A stretch of 64,000 bases of DNA from Acidovorax sp. KKS102 (GCF_000302535.1 NC_018708.1:3286001-3350000), one strand, 5' to 3'; shown: positions 25,752-35,263, numbered from the stretch's first letter. Notes: generated by a model not told the origin, from the letters alone. Made by a program: numbers and translations.

Positions 25752-26732
25752 TCACTCCGCCTCGATCTTCGAGGTCTTCACCACCTGCGCCCAGTTGGCC
25801 AGATCGGCCTTCACCTTATCGCCCAGTTGTGCCGGGGTCTGGTAGTCGGCCGTGGCGCCCTGCTCTTGCGCCTTCTGCTGGAAGGCTGGGTTCTGCACCA
25901 CGGTGCGGATATCGGCCGTGAGCTTGTCCACCACGGCCTTGGGTACGGCCGCCGGGGCAAACACCGCAAACCACGAGGTGGCATCGACCTTGGGGTAGCC
26001 CGCTTCGGCCGTGGTCGGCACATCGGGCAGGCTGGGCAGGCGCTGCTTGCCCGTCACGGCCAGCACGCGCAGCTTGCCGCTGGCGATGTGGGGCATGAAG
26101 GGCGGCGCTGTCCCAAAGGTCAGGTCCACCTGGCCGCCCAGCAGGTCCTGCAGCGCAGGGCCCGTGCCCTTGTAGGGCACGTGGACCATCTTGATGCCGC
26201 CCTGCTGCTCCAGCATGGCACCCGTGACGTGTTGCAGCGAGCCATTGCCCGACGAGGCGTAGTTGAGCTTGCCGGGGTTGGCCTTGGCGTAGGCGATCAG
26301 CTCGGGCAGCGTCTTCACCGGCAGGTCGGCCCGCACCACGATGATCTGCGGGGCCGAGATCACATTGGCCACGGGCTGGAAGTCGCTCTGCTCCCACTGC
26401 TTTTGTTTGGTGATATGGGGCGAGATGACGTGGTAGCCCGAGTACTGCATCAGCAGCGTGTAGCCATCGGCCTCGGCCCGCTTGACGGCGCTGGCCGCAA
26501 TGTTGCCGTTGCCCCCGCCTTTGTTGTCTGCGATGACCGACTGGCCCAGCACCGGCGCCAGGGCCTGCGCCAGCATGCGGGCCGACAGGTCGGTGGTGCC
26601 CCCGGCGGCGGTGGGCACCACCAGGGTGACATTCTTCGACGGGTAGGCGCCCTGCGCTGCTGCGTGGCCGATAAAGCCCGTGGCCAGAGCGGCGAGGGCC
26701 AGGGTGGTGAACTGCTTGCGGGTGGTTTTCAT
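25752..26732 (-). CDS. Tripartite tricarboxylate transporter substrate-binding protein (Bug family)
   Basis: A 326-residue periplasmic binding protein with a signal peptide (cleavage after AAAQ, about residue 27) and the Bug/TctC fold: YPSKNVTLVVPTAAGGTTDLSARMLAQ, NKGGGNGNIA, YASSGNGSLQHVTG and HVPYKGTGPALQDLLGGQVD. It should bind a carboxylated solute. No TctA/TctB membrane genes are in the window, which is usual for the many orphan Bug proteins of Comamonadaceae. It is the last gene of a leftward cluster with a CoA-transferase and an HMG-CoA-lyase-like enzyme, so its ligand is probably their substrate. Confidence 0.92.
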   Translation of the reverse strand: MKTTRKQFTTLALAALATGFIGHAAAQGAYPSKNVTLVVPTAAGGTTDLSARMLAQALAPVLGQSVIADNKGGGNGNIAASAVKRAEADGYTLLMQYSGYHVISPHITKQKQWEQSDFQPVANVISAPQIIVVRADLPVKTLPELIAYAKANPGKLNYASSGNGSLQHVTGAMLEQQGGIKMVHVPYKGTGPALQDLLGGQVDLTFGTAPPFMPHIASGKLRVLAVTGKQRLPSLPDVPTTAEAGYPKVDATSWFAVFAPAAVPKAVVDKLTADIRTVVQNPAFQQKAQEQGATADYQTPAQLGDKVKADLANWAQVVKTSKIEAE

Positions 26733-26957
26733 GAAAGCGATGTCTCCGTTGTCGTTGTTGTCAAAAATCTGAAAAGCGAGGAACCGTTGGGTGCCCAGAA
26801 AGGTGCGCGGTCAATCGACCGTGGCACCCGTCTCCTTGACCACGCGGCTCCACTTGGGCAGGTCGGACTGCACCAGCGCGGCCAACTGCGCCGCCGTGCC
26901 CTTGAAGGGCTCGCAGCCCACGGTGGCTAGTTTGTCCACCACATCCTTGTGCTCTAG

Positions 26958-27779
26958 GGCGTGTTAACACTAATGGCGATCGTGGCGATTGCATCGGACA
27001 ATCTCGGGCATGGAGATCACGCCCGCACAATTCGCCACTATTGAGCACTGCCTGCCCAAGCAGCGTGGCAACGTCAGCCTGAGTAACCTGCAGGTGGTCA
27101 ATGCGATCCTCTATGTGGCCGAGCATGGCTGCAAGTGGCGCGGACTGCCCAAGCGCTTCGGCAACTGGCACACGATTTACACGCGTATGAACCGCTGGAC
27201 CAAAGCAGGCGTCCTGGATCGCATGTTCGAGGAGTTACAGCGCGCGCAGGTCGTGCGCATCAAGATCGAGGCGGTCTCGCTGGACTCCACAAGCATCAAG
27301 GTCCATCCCGACGGCACGGGGGCACTAAAAAAAACGGCCCACAAGCCATCGGAAAGTCCCGAGGCGGATGGAACACCAAGATTCATATGGTTGCCGCGGA
27401 TGCTCGAACGGCCGTGACGTTCTGCCTCTCGCCTGGTCAGGCGCACGACGCGCCTGAAGGCCGGCGCCTGCTCAGCAGTCTTGGGCCGACCAGCAGACCA
27501 GTGCACTTGTTGATGGACCGTGCCTACGAAGGCAACGAGACGCGGCAGCTGGCACTTGATCTGGGCTTCATTCCGGTTGTGCCACCCATGAGGACTCGGA
27601 TCGAACCTTGGGAGTACGACCGCGAGATGTACAAGCGTCGCAACGAGGTCGAGCGCTTGTTCCGTCGGCTCAAGGGCTATCGCCGCATCTTCTCGCGGTT
27701 CGAGAAACTCGACCTCATGTTCCTGGGCTTCATCAGCTTCGTCCTTGTCGCTGATGGACTTCGGATGTGTTAACAGGCC
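26958..27779 (+). mobile_element. IS5-family insertion sequence (IS427-like), 822 bp
   Basis: The ends are 13-bp inverted repeats, GGCGTGTTAACAC at 26958-26970 and the complement of GGCCTGTTAACAC at 27767-27779, with one mismatch. CTAG flanks each side (26954-26957, 27780-27783), a plausible 4-bp target duplication (a 2-bp TA duplication is the alternative). It carries one transposase in two overlapping frames and is inserted opposite to the direction of the Bug gene it interrupts. It appears intact. Confidence 0.9.
27010..27773 (+). CDS. IS5-family transposase made by -1 frameshifting
   Basis: The first frame (27010-27417, MEITPAQFATIEHCLP...) carries the helix-turn-helix and the first catalytic Asp (SLDSTSIKVH). 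The second frame, open to 27773, carries the second Asp (LLMDRAYEGN) and the Glu (RNEVERLFRRLKGYRR) of the DDE triad. A run of eight A (27327-27334) lies in the overlap, read as CTA-AAA-AAA-ACG in the first frame. A -1 slip there would fuse them into about 254 residues. Two-frame transposases with an A-run slip site are typical of the IS427 group. Its stop lies within the right inverted repeat. Confidence 0.88.
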
Positions 27780-28663
27780 CTAGCCGCACGCGCCACCTCG
27801 GCCTGCAGTTGCGCGACGATGGGCGCGGGTGTGCCCGCCGGGGCAAACAGCGCATACCAGGGCGCCTGGCCAAAGCCCTTGATCGTCTCGCCAATGGTGG
27901 GAGCGTCGGGCAGCGCCGCCACGCGCTTTTCATTGACCACGCCCAACACCTTGAGCTTGCCCGCCTTGATGAACGCAATGGCCGACGGCAGGCTTTGCAC
28001 CGACAGCGGCACCTGTCCGCCCACCACGTCGGTGGCGGCAGCAGCGGAGCCCTTGTAGGGAATGTGTTGCAACTGGATGCCTGCGGCCTTTTGCAGCATT
28101 TCGCCAATCAGATGGTTCAGCGTGCCATTGCCCGCCGAGGCAATCGAATACTTGCCGGGGTTGGCCTTGGCCAAGGCCACCATTTCGGCCACGGTATTGG
28201 CGGGGAAGGATGGGTGTGCCACCAGCACATAGCCCGCAGTCGCCACGGGTGCCACGGGGGCAAAGTCCTTCACGGGATCAAAGCCGGGGTTCTTGTAGAG
28301 CGCGGGACCAATCACGTGGGCGCTGTCAGCCGTGAGCAGCAGCGTATAGCCGTCGTTGCGAGCTCGGGCCGTGGCGCCGGTCGCCAGTGTGCCGCCCGCA
28401 CCAGGGCGGTTCTCCACGATCACGCTCTGGCCCAGTTGCTCACCCAGCTTTTGCGCCACCACGCGCGCAATGGCATCGTTGGCACCGCCTGCGGCCTGGG
28501 GCACGACCACGGTGATGGGCTTGGAGGGGTACTTGTCCTGCGCGCCCGCCGCGAAGGCGGCAGAGCACAACACAGCGGCCGTGAAGAGGCGGCGGGACAG
28601 TGGGGTGGTGAAGCTCATGGTTTTGTCTCCTGTTGTGATGGGGGGGTACTGGCGCGTCCGCAT

Positions 28664-29644
28664 TCAGCGGGACAGCGCTCTTTCGCGGATGGCATCGAAA
28701 TCGGCAGGCACCGGGTGCAGCGTCAAGCGCGGCCCCGCCTTGGCGATTTGGCTCGGAATGTCGTGGCCGATGAGCGCAGGCAACTGCTGCGCAGCGGCCA
28801 CCAATTGCGCCAAGTCCACGCCCGTGTCATAGCCCATCAGCGCCAGCGCATGCACGATCTCTTCGCTGCATACATTGCCGCTGGCGCCCGGCGCGTAGGG
28901 GCAACCGCCCAGGCCGCCCAAGGACGCATCAAACCGGTCAGCACCCGCGTCGATGGCCGTCAGCACATTGGCCAGCCCCATGCCGCGCGTGTTGTGGAAA
29001 TGCAGGGTGAACTCCACCCCCGGCCAGCGCGCGCGGGCTGCCGCCGTGAGCTGGTGCACCTGCGTGGGGTAGGCCATGCCGGTGGTGTCGCACAGCGTGA
29101 TGCCGCACACGCCCACGTCCACAAAACGCTGCACCCAGCCAAACACATCGGCCTGGGCCACATCGCCTTCCATGGGGCAGCCGAACACACACGACAGCGA
29201 CACATTCACCGCCACGTTGGCGCCCTGCGCCAGGGCCACCACCTGCGCCAGCGCCGCGAACGACTGTTCCTGCGTCATGCGCAGATTGGCCAGGTTGTGG
29301 GTGGCGCTGACGGACATCACCAGGTTCAGTTCATCCGTGCGCGACTGGATGGCACGCTCGGCGCCGCGCAGGTTGGGCACCAGCGCGGTGTAGACCGTGC
29401 CAGGGCGGCGCGTGATCTCGCGCATCACCATCTCGGCGTCTTTCAGCGCGGGGATGGCGGTAGGCGATGTGAACGAAGTCACCTCGATCTTGGACAGCCC
29501 GGCTGCAGACAGTGCATTGCACAGCGCGATCTTGTCAGCCGTGGGCACAAAGGCCTTTTCCATCTGCAGGCCATCGCGCAGCCCCACTTCCTGCATGTGG
29601 ATGCGGCGACCTGCGCCTTGCCAAACGGTGCTGGGTGCGTTCAT
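28664..29644 (-). CDS. Hydroxymethylglutaryl-CoA lyase family protein
   Basis: A 326-residue TIM-barrel lyase. It starts with the metal/substrate loop QEVGLRDGLQ, has HFHNTRGMGLAN (metal-binding His pair) and ends with the HMG-CoA lyase signature GGLGGCPYAPGASGNVCSEE, including the catalytic Cys. It should cleave HMG-CoA, or a related 3-hydroxy-3-methyl-acyl-CoA, to acetyl-CoA and a keto acid. Its ATG overlaps the CoA-transferase stop (ATGA), so the two are coupled. The disrupted Bug gene follows after 45 bp. Confidence 0.9.
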   Translation of the reverse strand: MNAPSTVWQGAGRRIHMQEVGLRDGLQMEKAFVPTADKIALCNALSAAGLSKIEVTSFTSPTAIPALKDAEMVMREITRRPGTVYTALVPNLRGAERAIQSRTDELNLVMSVSATHNLANLRMTQEQSFAALAQVVALAQGANVAVNVSLSCVFGCPMEGDVAQADVFGWVQRFVDVGVCGITLCDTTGMAYPTQVHQLTAAARARWPGVEFTLHFHNTRGMGLANVLTAIDAGADRFDASLGGLGGCPYAPGASGNVCSEEIVHALALMGYDTGVDLAQLVAAAQQLPALIGHDIPSQIAKAGPRLTLHPVPADFDAIRERALSR

Positions 29645-30846
29645 TGCACGACTCCTTTGCTGCGCAGCAATGCAATCTGCTCGGCATTGAGCCCCATTTC
29701 TGCCAGCACCGCATCGGTGTCATCGCCCAGGTGCGGCGCGCTGCTGCGGATGGTGCCCGGCGTGGCCGAGAGCTTGGGCACGATACCCGGCACCTCCACG
29801 CTGTAGCCGTCACGCGTCTGCTGGGTCAGCAGCATGTCGCGGGCGCGGTAATGCGGGTCTTCGGCGATGTCCTTGGCGGTGTAGACCTTGCCCGCAGGCA
29901 CGCGGGCGGCGCCCAATGCATCCAGCACCTGCTGCACGGTGCGCCGCGCGCTCCAGGCGCCAATCGCAGCGTCAATCTCTTCCACACGCGCCACGCGGCC
30001 GGTGTTGTTGGCCAGATCGGGTGCGGCGCCCAGGTCGGGCCTGCCAATCGCGTCCATCAGCCGCTTGAAGATGCTGTCGCCATTGCCCGCCACCAGCACC
30101 CAGCCGTCCGTGCAGGGGTACGCGTTGCTCGGTGCAATGCCCGGCAGCGCACTGCCTGCCGCCTCGCGCACGGCGCCAAAGGCACTGTATTCGGGGATCA
30201 GACTTTCCATCACGTTGAACACGGCCTCGTGCAGCGCCACGTCAATCACCTGGCCTTTGCCGCCGTTGACCTTGCGGTGGTACAGCGCCGTGAGCACGCC
30301 GATGGTGCCGTGCAGCGCCGCCAGCGTGTCACCAATCGACACGCCCACCCGCACCGGCACTCGGCCGGGCTCGCCCGTCAGATGGCGCAGGCCGCCCATG
30401 GCCTCGCCAATGGCACCAAAGCCTGGCAGGTCGCGGTAGGGCCCCGTCTGGCCGTAGCCAGAGATGCGGAGCATCACGAGGCCGGGGTTGAGTTGGTGCA
30501 ACTCTTCGGGCGACATGCCCCAGCCCTCCAGCGTGCCGGGGCGGAAGTTCTCGACCAGCACATCGGCCTCGGCAATCAGCTGACGGGCGATGTCCTGGCC
30601 TTCCTTTTGGCGCAGGTCTAGCGCCACCGAGCGCTTGTTGCGCGACTGCACCTGCCACCAGACGGAGGTGCCTTCCTTGATCATGCGCCAGTTACGCAGG
30701 GGGTCGCCGGTCTCGGGGGCCTCGATCTTGATCACGTCGGCGCCAAACTCGCCCAGCGTCTTGCCGCAGAACGGCCCGGCAATGAGCTGGCCCATTTCGA
30801 TGACGCGCACGCCTTGCAGTGCGGCGGGGGAAGCAATGGAATCCAT
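29641..30846 (-). CDS. CaiB/BaiF family CoA-transferase
   Basis: A 401-residue class III CoA-transferase. The N-terminal block GVRVIEMGQLIAGPFCGKTLGEFGADVIKIE and RNKRSVALDLRQ are typical, as is ADVLVENFRPGTLEGWGM with the catalytic-Asp region nearby. It moves CoA between carboxylic acids. Linked to an HMG-CoA-lyase-like enzyme and Bug proteins, it most likely activates an imported dicarboxylic acid, comparable to succinyl-CoA:glutarate/HMG CoA-transferase (SUGCT), also a CaiB protein. It is the first gene of a leftward operon divergent from a LysR regulator 149 bp away. Confidence 0.92.
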   Translation of the reverse strand: MDSIASPAALQGVRVIEMGQLIAGPFCGKTLGEFGADVIKIEAPETGDPLRNWRMIKEGTSVWWQVQSRNKRSVALDLRQKEGQDIARQLIAEADVLVENFRPGTLEGWGMSPEELHQLNPGLVMLRISGYGQTGPYRDLPGFGAIGEAMGGLRHLTGEPGRVPVRVGVSIGDTLAALHGTIGVLTALYHRKVNGGKGQVIDVALHEAVFNVMESLIPEYSAFGAVREAAGSALPGIAPSNAYPCTDGWVLVAGNGDSIFKRLMDAIGRPDLGAAPDLANNTGRVARVEEIDAAIGAWSARRTVQQVLDALGAARVPAGKVYTAKDIAEDPHYRARDMLLTQQTRDGYSVEVPGIVPKLSATPGTIRSSAPHLGDDTDAVLAEMGLNAEQIALLRSKGVVQ

Positions 30847-30995
30847 GGGTGGGGTTGTCTCCTGCGGCCAGCCCCACGCCGGGGCGGCTCGGGGCGAATG
30901 ATGCGCAGGGCGCGCGGGGCCGTAAATCGCTCAAGCAACAAGATGCCATCGCAAACCGGCATGGCAGTGGCTGCGCTTGTTACCATCAGGCCCCC

Positions 30996-31898
30996 ATGAA
31001 ACTTGACCCCGTCTCCCTGCGCCTGTTTGTGGCCGTGATGGAAGAAAGCACCATCGCCGCCGCCGCCGCGCGCGAGCACATCGCCGCATCGGCCGTGAGC
31101 CGTCGCCTGGCCGACCTGGAAGACGCGCTGCGTGTGGCGCTGTTCACCCGCAGCAACAAGGGCACCGAGCCCACGGCTGCCGCCTACGCGCTGCTGAACC
31201 TGGCGCGTGGTGTGCTCAACGACCTGGACGGCATCGCCAGCCAGATGCGCGACTACGGCGCGGGCGTGCGCGGCCATGTGCGGGTGGTGGCCAACATCTC
31301 GGCCATCACGCAGTTTTTGCCCGCGCAGCTGCAGAGCTTCATGGCGCTGCACCCGCAGGTGGACGTGCGGCTGCAGGAGCAGATCAGCACGGCCATCGCC
31401 CAGTCGGTGGCCGAGAACGCGGCCGACGTGGGCATCCTCAACCAGGGTCAGTACGGCGACCGCGTGGTGCAGCTGCCCTACCGCACCGACGAGCTGGTGC
31501 TGGTGGTGCCCACGGGCCATGCGCTGGCGCGCCGCAAGTCGGCCCGCCTGGCCGACGCCCTGCCCTACGACTTTGTGGGCGCGCACCCGGGCAGCGCCAT
31601 CAACAACCAGCTGACCCGCGCCGCCTCCGAAGCCGGCCTGCCGCTGCGCCTGCGCATGCAGGTCACCAGCTACGACGCGCTGTGCCTGATGGTGGCCGCC
31701 GGCCTGGGCGTGGGCGTGATGCCGCGTGGCAGCGCCGCGCTGTACAAGGGCTCGCAGCCCATCCGCGTGGTCACGCTGAACGAGCCTTGGGCGCACCGGC
31801 AGCTGGTGCTGTGCGTGCGCTCGGAAGAATCTCTCTCCAGCGTGGCGCGGCTGCTGGTGGACCACCTGCGCGCGCAACCACCTACAACTGTCCCATGA
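30996..31898 (+). CDS. LysR-family transcriptional regulator
   Basis: A 300-residue regulator with an N-terminal winged helix-turn-helix (SLRLFVAVMEESTIAAAAAREHIAASAVSRRLADLE) and a C-terminal periplasmic-binding-like effector domain (VRVVANISAITQFLP ... LVLVVPTGHALA). It is divergent from the CoA-transferase operon and so probably controls it, with the pathway acid or CoA ester as ligand. The ATG at 30996 opens a normal LysR N-terminus; earlier in-frame sequence does not. Its stop overlaps the earP start (ATGA), an odd pairing with a translation gene. Confidence 0.92.
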   Translation: MKLDPVSLRLFVAVMEESTIAAAAAREHIAASAVSRRLADLEDALRVALFTRSNKGTEPTAAAYALLNLARGVLNDLDGIASQMRDYGAGVRGHVRVVANISAITQFLPAQLQSFMALHPQVDVRLQEQISTAIAQSVAENAADVGILNQGQYGDRVVQLPYRTDELVLVVPTGHALARRKSARLADALPYDFVGAHPGSAINNQLTRAASEAGLPLRLRMQVTSYDALCLMVAAGLGVGVMPRGSAALYKGSQPIRVVTLNEPWAHRQLVLCVRSEESLSSVARLLVDHLRAQPPTTVP

Positions 31899-33043
31899 CC
31901 AAGCCCCGCCCCCTCCCTGCCCTGCAATGGGATGTGTTCTGCCGCGTGATCGACAACTTTGGCGACATTGGCGTGTGCTGGCGCTTGGTGGCGCAACTTG
32001 CAGGCCTGGGGCACCGCGTGCGCTTGTGGGTGGACGATGCCTCGGCGCTGGAATGGATGGCCCCTGCAGGAAGCCCTGGCGTGGAGGTGCGGCCCTGGGG
32101 CGCGCCACCACCGGGCCCCCACGAGTCCCCCCCCGATGTGATGGTGGAGGCGTTCGGCTGCGACATCGCTCCTGAATTCATAGCATATAGCGCAATTTCT
32201 ACTAGCACTTCTAGGCAAAAACGCCCCAAACCGGTCTGGATCAACCTGGAATACCTGTCTGCCGAGGCTTACGTGGAGCGCACCCACCGCTTGCCTTCGC
32301 CCATCCTGTCGGGCCCGGCGTCGGGGTGGACGCGCTGGTTTTTCTACCCCGGCTTTACCGCCGGCACCGGCGGCCTGCTGCGCGAGCACCATCTGATGGA
32401 GCAGCGCGAGGCGTTTGACCGTAGCACATGGCGTGCAGAGCACCGGGCGCTGTTCGGGGCGGGGGACGAAGCGCCGGGCACGCGCTGGGTGTCGCTGTTC
32501 TGTTACGAGCCGCCGGCACTCGCCGACCTGTTGCAGCAGTGCGCGCAGCGGCCCACCCAATTGCTGGTCACGCCCGGCCGCCCGGCCGCCGCAGTGCGGG
32601 CTGCCTTGGCCGAACCCGTGAACAGCGCAACGGCACCACGCCAACATGAAAAGCGGGGGCAACTTTCCTTGTCTTACCTGCCCCACCGGCCTCAGCCAGA
32701 GTTTGACGAGATGCTGTGGGCCTGCGACTTCAACGCAGTGCGGGGCGAGGACTCCCTGGTGCGCGCGCTGTGGGCGGGCCAGGCCTTTGTGTGGCACATC
32801 TATCCGCAGCACGACAACGCCCACCACGACAAGCTCTGGGCGTTTCTGGACTGGCTGCAGGCACCAGAGTCGCTGCGGCGATTCCATGCCACCTGGAACG
32901 GGCTGGACGCTGCGCCCCTGCAATGGCCCGATGACGACACCCTGGCCGAGTGGACCGCTTGCACCCACGCAGCCCGTGCGCGCCTGCTGACGCAGGACAA
33001 CCTTGTAGCGCAACTTTTGGGCTTTGTCGCCGAAAAACGGTAA
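31895..33043 (+). CDS. earP: EF-P arginine rhamnosyltransferase EarP
   Basis: A 382-residue GT-B glycosyltransferase of the EarP (DUF2331) family: [25 protein letters not shown] at the start, [16 protein letters not shown] and the C-terminal donor site [23 protein letters not shown]. It adds L-rhamnose from dTDP-rhamnose to Arg32 of elongation factor P, which is encoded 140 bp downstream. The ATG overlaps the LysR stop. Between [11 protein letters not shown] and [10 protein letters not shown] lies an unusual Ser/Thr-rich stretch ([13 protein letters not shown]) encoded by a copy of the dispersed repeat, and this region is AT-rich compared with its flanks. Confidence 0.93.
   Translation: MTKPRPLPALQWDVFCRVIDNFGDIGVCWRLVAQLAGLGHRVRLWVDDASALEWMAPAGSPGVEVRPWGAPPPGPHESPPDVMVEAFGCDIAPEFIAYSAISTSTSRQKRPKPVWINLEYLSAEAYVERTHRLPSPILSGPASGWTRWFFYPGFTAGTGGLLREHHLMEQREAFDRSTWRAEHRALFGAGDEAPGTRWVSLFCYEPPALADLLQQCAQRPTQLLVTPGRPAAAVRAALAEPVNSATAPRQHEKRGQLSLSYLPHRPQPEFDEMLWACDFNAVRGEDSLVRALWAGQAFVWHIYPQHDNAHHDKLWAFLDWLQAPESLRRFHATWNGLDAAPLQWPDDDTLAEWTACTHAARARLLTQDNLVAQLLGFVAEKR
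32177..32227 (+). repeat. Dispersed palindromic repeat inside earP
   Basis: ATAGCATATAGCGCAATTTC then TACTAGCACTTCTAGGC aligns without gaps to the copy at 40546-40597 (anchors ATAGC, AGCGC, ACTAGC, CTT at identical spacing). It is read in frame through earP. Confidence 0.65.
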
Positions 33044-33183
33044 AATCCGAGGCTTTGCGCAAATCAGGCGCGGCATGTCAGTGCCCACGCCCTGCGCACT
33101 TTCGCCGCAGAACATGCACCGGCGCGCAAACCAGGCGGTTTGCCAGCCCGCGCGTTGAGCGGCCCCAACCCAAGCAACTTGCT

Positions 33184-33738
33184 ATGAAAATCGCTCAAGA
33201 AATCCGCGCCGGCAACGTCATCATGCACGGCAAGGACCCCATGGTGGTCCTGAAGACCGAATACGCCCGCGGCGGCCGCGGTGCAGCCACCGTGCGCATG
33301 AAGCTCAAGAGCCTGATCGGCAACTTCGGCACCGAAGTCGTGTTCAAGGCCGACGACAAGATCGACAACGTGATCCTGGACAAGAAGGAGTGCACCTACT
33401 CCTACTTCGCCGACCCCATGTACGTGTGCATGGACACCGAGTACAACCAGTACGAAGTGGAAGCCGAAAACATGGGCGACTCGCTGAACTACCTGGAAGA
33501 CGGCATGGCGCTGGAAGTGGTGTTCTACGACGGCAAGGCCATCTCCGTGGAACTGCCCACCAGCATCGAACGTGAAATCACCTGGACGGAACCTGCCGTC
33601 AAGGGCGACACGTCCGGCAAGGTGCTCAAGCCTGCCAAGATCGCCACCGGCTTCGAAGTGGCCGTGCCCCTGTTCGTGAACCAGGGCGACAAGATCGAAA
33701 TCGACACGCGTACCGGCGAATACCGCAAGCGCGTCTGA
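33184..33738 (+). CDS. efp: Elongation factor P
   Basis: A 184-residue EF-P with its three beta-barrel domains. The modification loop of domain I carries Arg at position 32 ([11 protein letters not shown]), the residue rhamnosylated by EarP in beta- and some gammaproteobacteria, in place of the Lys used by the EpmA system. EF-P relieves ribosome stalling at polyproline. It lies directly downstream of earP and ends at a strong terminator. The start [12 protein letters not shown] is conserved. Confidence 0.97.
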   Translation: MKIAQEIRAGNVIMHGKDPMVVLKTEYARGGRGAATVRMKLKSLIGNFGTEVVFKADDKIDNVILDKKECTYSYFADPMYVCMDTEYNQYEVEAENMGDSLNYLEDGMALEVVFYDGKAISVELPTSIEREITWTEPAVKGDTSGKVLKPAKIATGFEVAVPLFVNQGDKIEIDTRTGEYRKRV

Positions 33739-33759
33739 GGCTCCTTCTGTCCCAGCCAC

Positions 33760-33789
33760 AAAAAAGGCTTCCCTCGGGAAGCCTTTTTT
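33760..33789 (+). terminator. Bidirectional terminator after efp
   Basis: AAAAAAGGCTTCCC-TC-GGGAAGCCTTTTTT forms a perfect 14-bp hairpin with an A-run on one side and a T-run on the other, 21 bp past the efp stop. It can also serve the leftward rimO gene. Confidence 0.92.
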
Positions 33790-33795
33790 ATGGGT

Positions 33796-33856
33796 CATTT
33801 TTAGGTCCAGGCGCCTGACGTACAAGCGCCTCAAGCTATCAAAAAAGTAGCATTTA
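33796..33856 (-). repeat. Dispersed palindromic repeat, copy 5
   Basis: Read on the minus strand: TTTTTTGATAGCTTGAGGCG, then CTTGTACGTCAGGCGCCTGG and ACCTAAAAATG. It follows the family layout (GATAGCT, GCGCTT, a second GCGC arm, then an A-rich tail). It lies between the efp terminator and the rimO stop. Confidence 0.7.
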
Positions 33857-33871
33857 GCCCCTACAGCGCCG

Positions 33872-35263
33872 TCACACCGGCACAGCGACCAAGTCGTGCC
33901 CCTGCGTACCGACGATGCGCGCCTTGGTGAACTCGCCCACCTTGAGCTGCTTGCTGATCTTTTCGGGCGGCAGCAGGTGCACCACGCCATCGATCTCGGG
34001 CGCATCGGCGTAGCTGCGACCTCGGCCACCCTTCTTGCCCATGGCAGGCGCATGGTCCACCAGCACCTGCATGGTCGCGCCCACGCGGCGCTGCAGCTTG
34101 GCAATCGAGACTTCCTCGGCCACCGCCATGAAGCGGGCGCGGCGCTCTTCGCGCACTTCCATGGGCAGCATGCCGGGCAGCTCGTTGGCAGCGGCGCCGT
34201 TCACATCGCTGTAAGCAAAACAGCCGGCACGGTCGATCTGCGCCTCGCGCACAAAGTCGAGCAGGTGCTGGAACTCTTCTTCCGTCTCGCCCGGAAAGCC
34301 CGCAATGAAGGTACTGCGGATGACCAGCTCTGGGCAGGCCTCGCGCCAGCGCAGGATGCGCTCCAAATTGCGCTCGCCGCTGGCCGGACGCTTCATGCGC
34401 TTGAGCACATCGGGGTGGCTGTGCTGGAAAGGCACGTCCAGATACGGCAGCACCTTGCCCGTGGCCATGAGCGGGATCACTTCGTCCACGCTAGGGTACG
34501 GGTACACATAGTGCAGGCGCACCCAGGCGCCGTAGGGCTCAGCAATCTCGCCCAGCGTCTGCACCAGCTCCAGCATGCGGGTCTTGACGGGCTTGCCGTC
34601 CCAGAAGCCGGTGCGGTACTTCACATCCACGCCATAGGCCGAGGTGTCTTGGCTGATGACCAGCAGCTCCTTCACGCCGCCCTCGAACAAGGCCTTGGCC
34701 TCGCTGAGCACGTCGCCAACCGGGCGCGACACCAGATCGCCACGCATGGAGGGAATGATGCAGAAGGTGCAGCGGTGGTTGCAGCCCTCGCTGATCTTGA
34801 GGTAGGCGTAGTGCTTGGGTGTGAGCTTGATGCCCGCCACACCAAAGCCGCCCGGCACCAAATCCACAAACGGATCGTGCGGCTTGGGGAGGTTCAGGTG
34901 GACGGCGTCCATCACTTCTTGCGTCGCATGCGGGCCCGTCACGGCCAGCACACTGGGGTGCATCTGCCGCACCATGTTGCCGCCATCGTCACCGGTGCGG
35001 GCGCCCAGGCAGCCCGTCACGATGACCTTGCCGTTCTCGGCCAGGGCTTCACCAATGGTGTCCAGGCTTTCTTTCACGGCATCGTCAATGAAGCCGCAGG
35101 TGTTGACGATGACCAGGTCCGCGCCCTGGAAAGTCTTGGAAGTTTCGTAACCCTCGGCGCTCAATTGCGTGAGGATCAGTTCGGAATCAGTCAAAGCCTT
35201 GGGGCAGCCCAGGCTGACGAATCCGACTTTGGGTGTTTTGGTGGGGGCAATTGCTTCGCTCAT
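33872..35263 (-). CDS. rimO: Ribosomal protein S12 methylthiotransferase RimO
   Basis: A 463-residue radical-SAM enzyme. The N-terminal domain carries three Cys for the auxiliary cluster ([24 protein letters not shown]). The radical-SAM CxxxCxxC is GCNHRCTFC and a TRAM domain ends the protein. It adds a methylthio group to an Asp of ribosomal protein S12. The start [20 protein letters not shown] is preferred; in-frame residues upstream are not conserved-looking. It stands alone, reading leftward into the efp terminator. Confidence 0.95.
   Translation of the reverse strand: MSEAIAPTKTPKVGFVSLGCPKALTDSELILTQLSAEGYETSKTFQGADLVIVNTCGFIDDAVKESLDTIGEALAENGKVIVTGCLGARTGDDGGNMVRQMHPSVLAVTGPHATQEVMDAVHLNLPKPHDPFVDLVPGGFGVAGIKLTPKHYAYLKISEGCNHRCTFCIIPSMRGDLVSRPVGDVLSEAKALFEGGVKELLVISQDTSAYGVDVKYRTGFWDGKPVKTRMLELVQTLGEIAEPYGAWVRLHYVYPYPSVDEVIPLMATGKVLPYLDVPFQHSHPDVLKRMKRPASGERNLERILRWREACPELVIRSTFIAGFPGETEEEFQHLLDFVREAQIDRAGCFAYSDVNGAAANELPGMLPMEVREERRARFMAVAEEVSIAKLQRRVGATMQVLVDHAPAMGKKGGRGRSYADAPEIDGVVHLLPPEKISKQLKVGEFTKARIVGTQGHDLVAVPV

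Larger units (their letters stand above)
26811..28618 (-). pseudogene. Bug-family binding protein gene split by an insertion sequence
   Basis: The N-terminal part (28618 to about 27780; signal peptide, then ITVVVPQAAGGANDAIARVV, HIPYKGSAAAATDVVGGQ) encodes about 280 residues and then runs into the IS, stopping at a TAA inside its inverted repeat. The C-terminal 45 or so residues (HKDVVDKLATVGCEPFKG ... ETGATVD) lie beyond the IS, ending at 26811. The intact protein would have been about 328 residues, normal for the family. Rejoining the flanks with one copy of the CTAG target leaves the halves one base out of frame, so the gene may carry a second lesion or the insertion was imprecise. The binding protein is presumably inactive. 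Confidence 0.88.
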
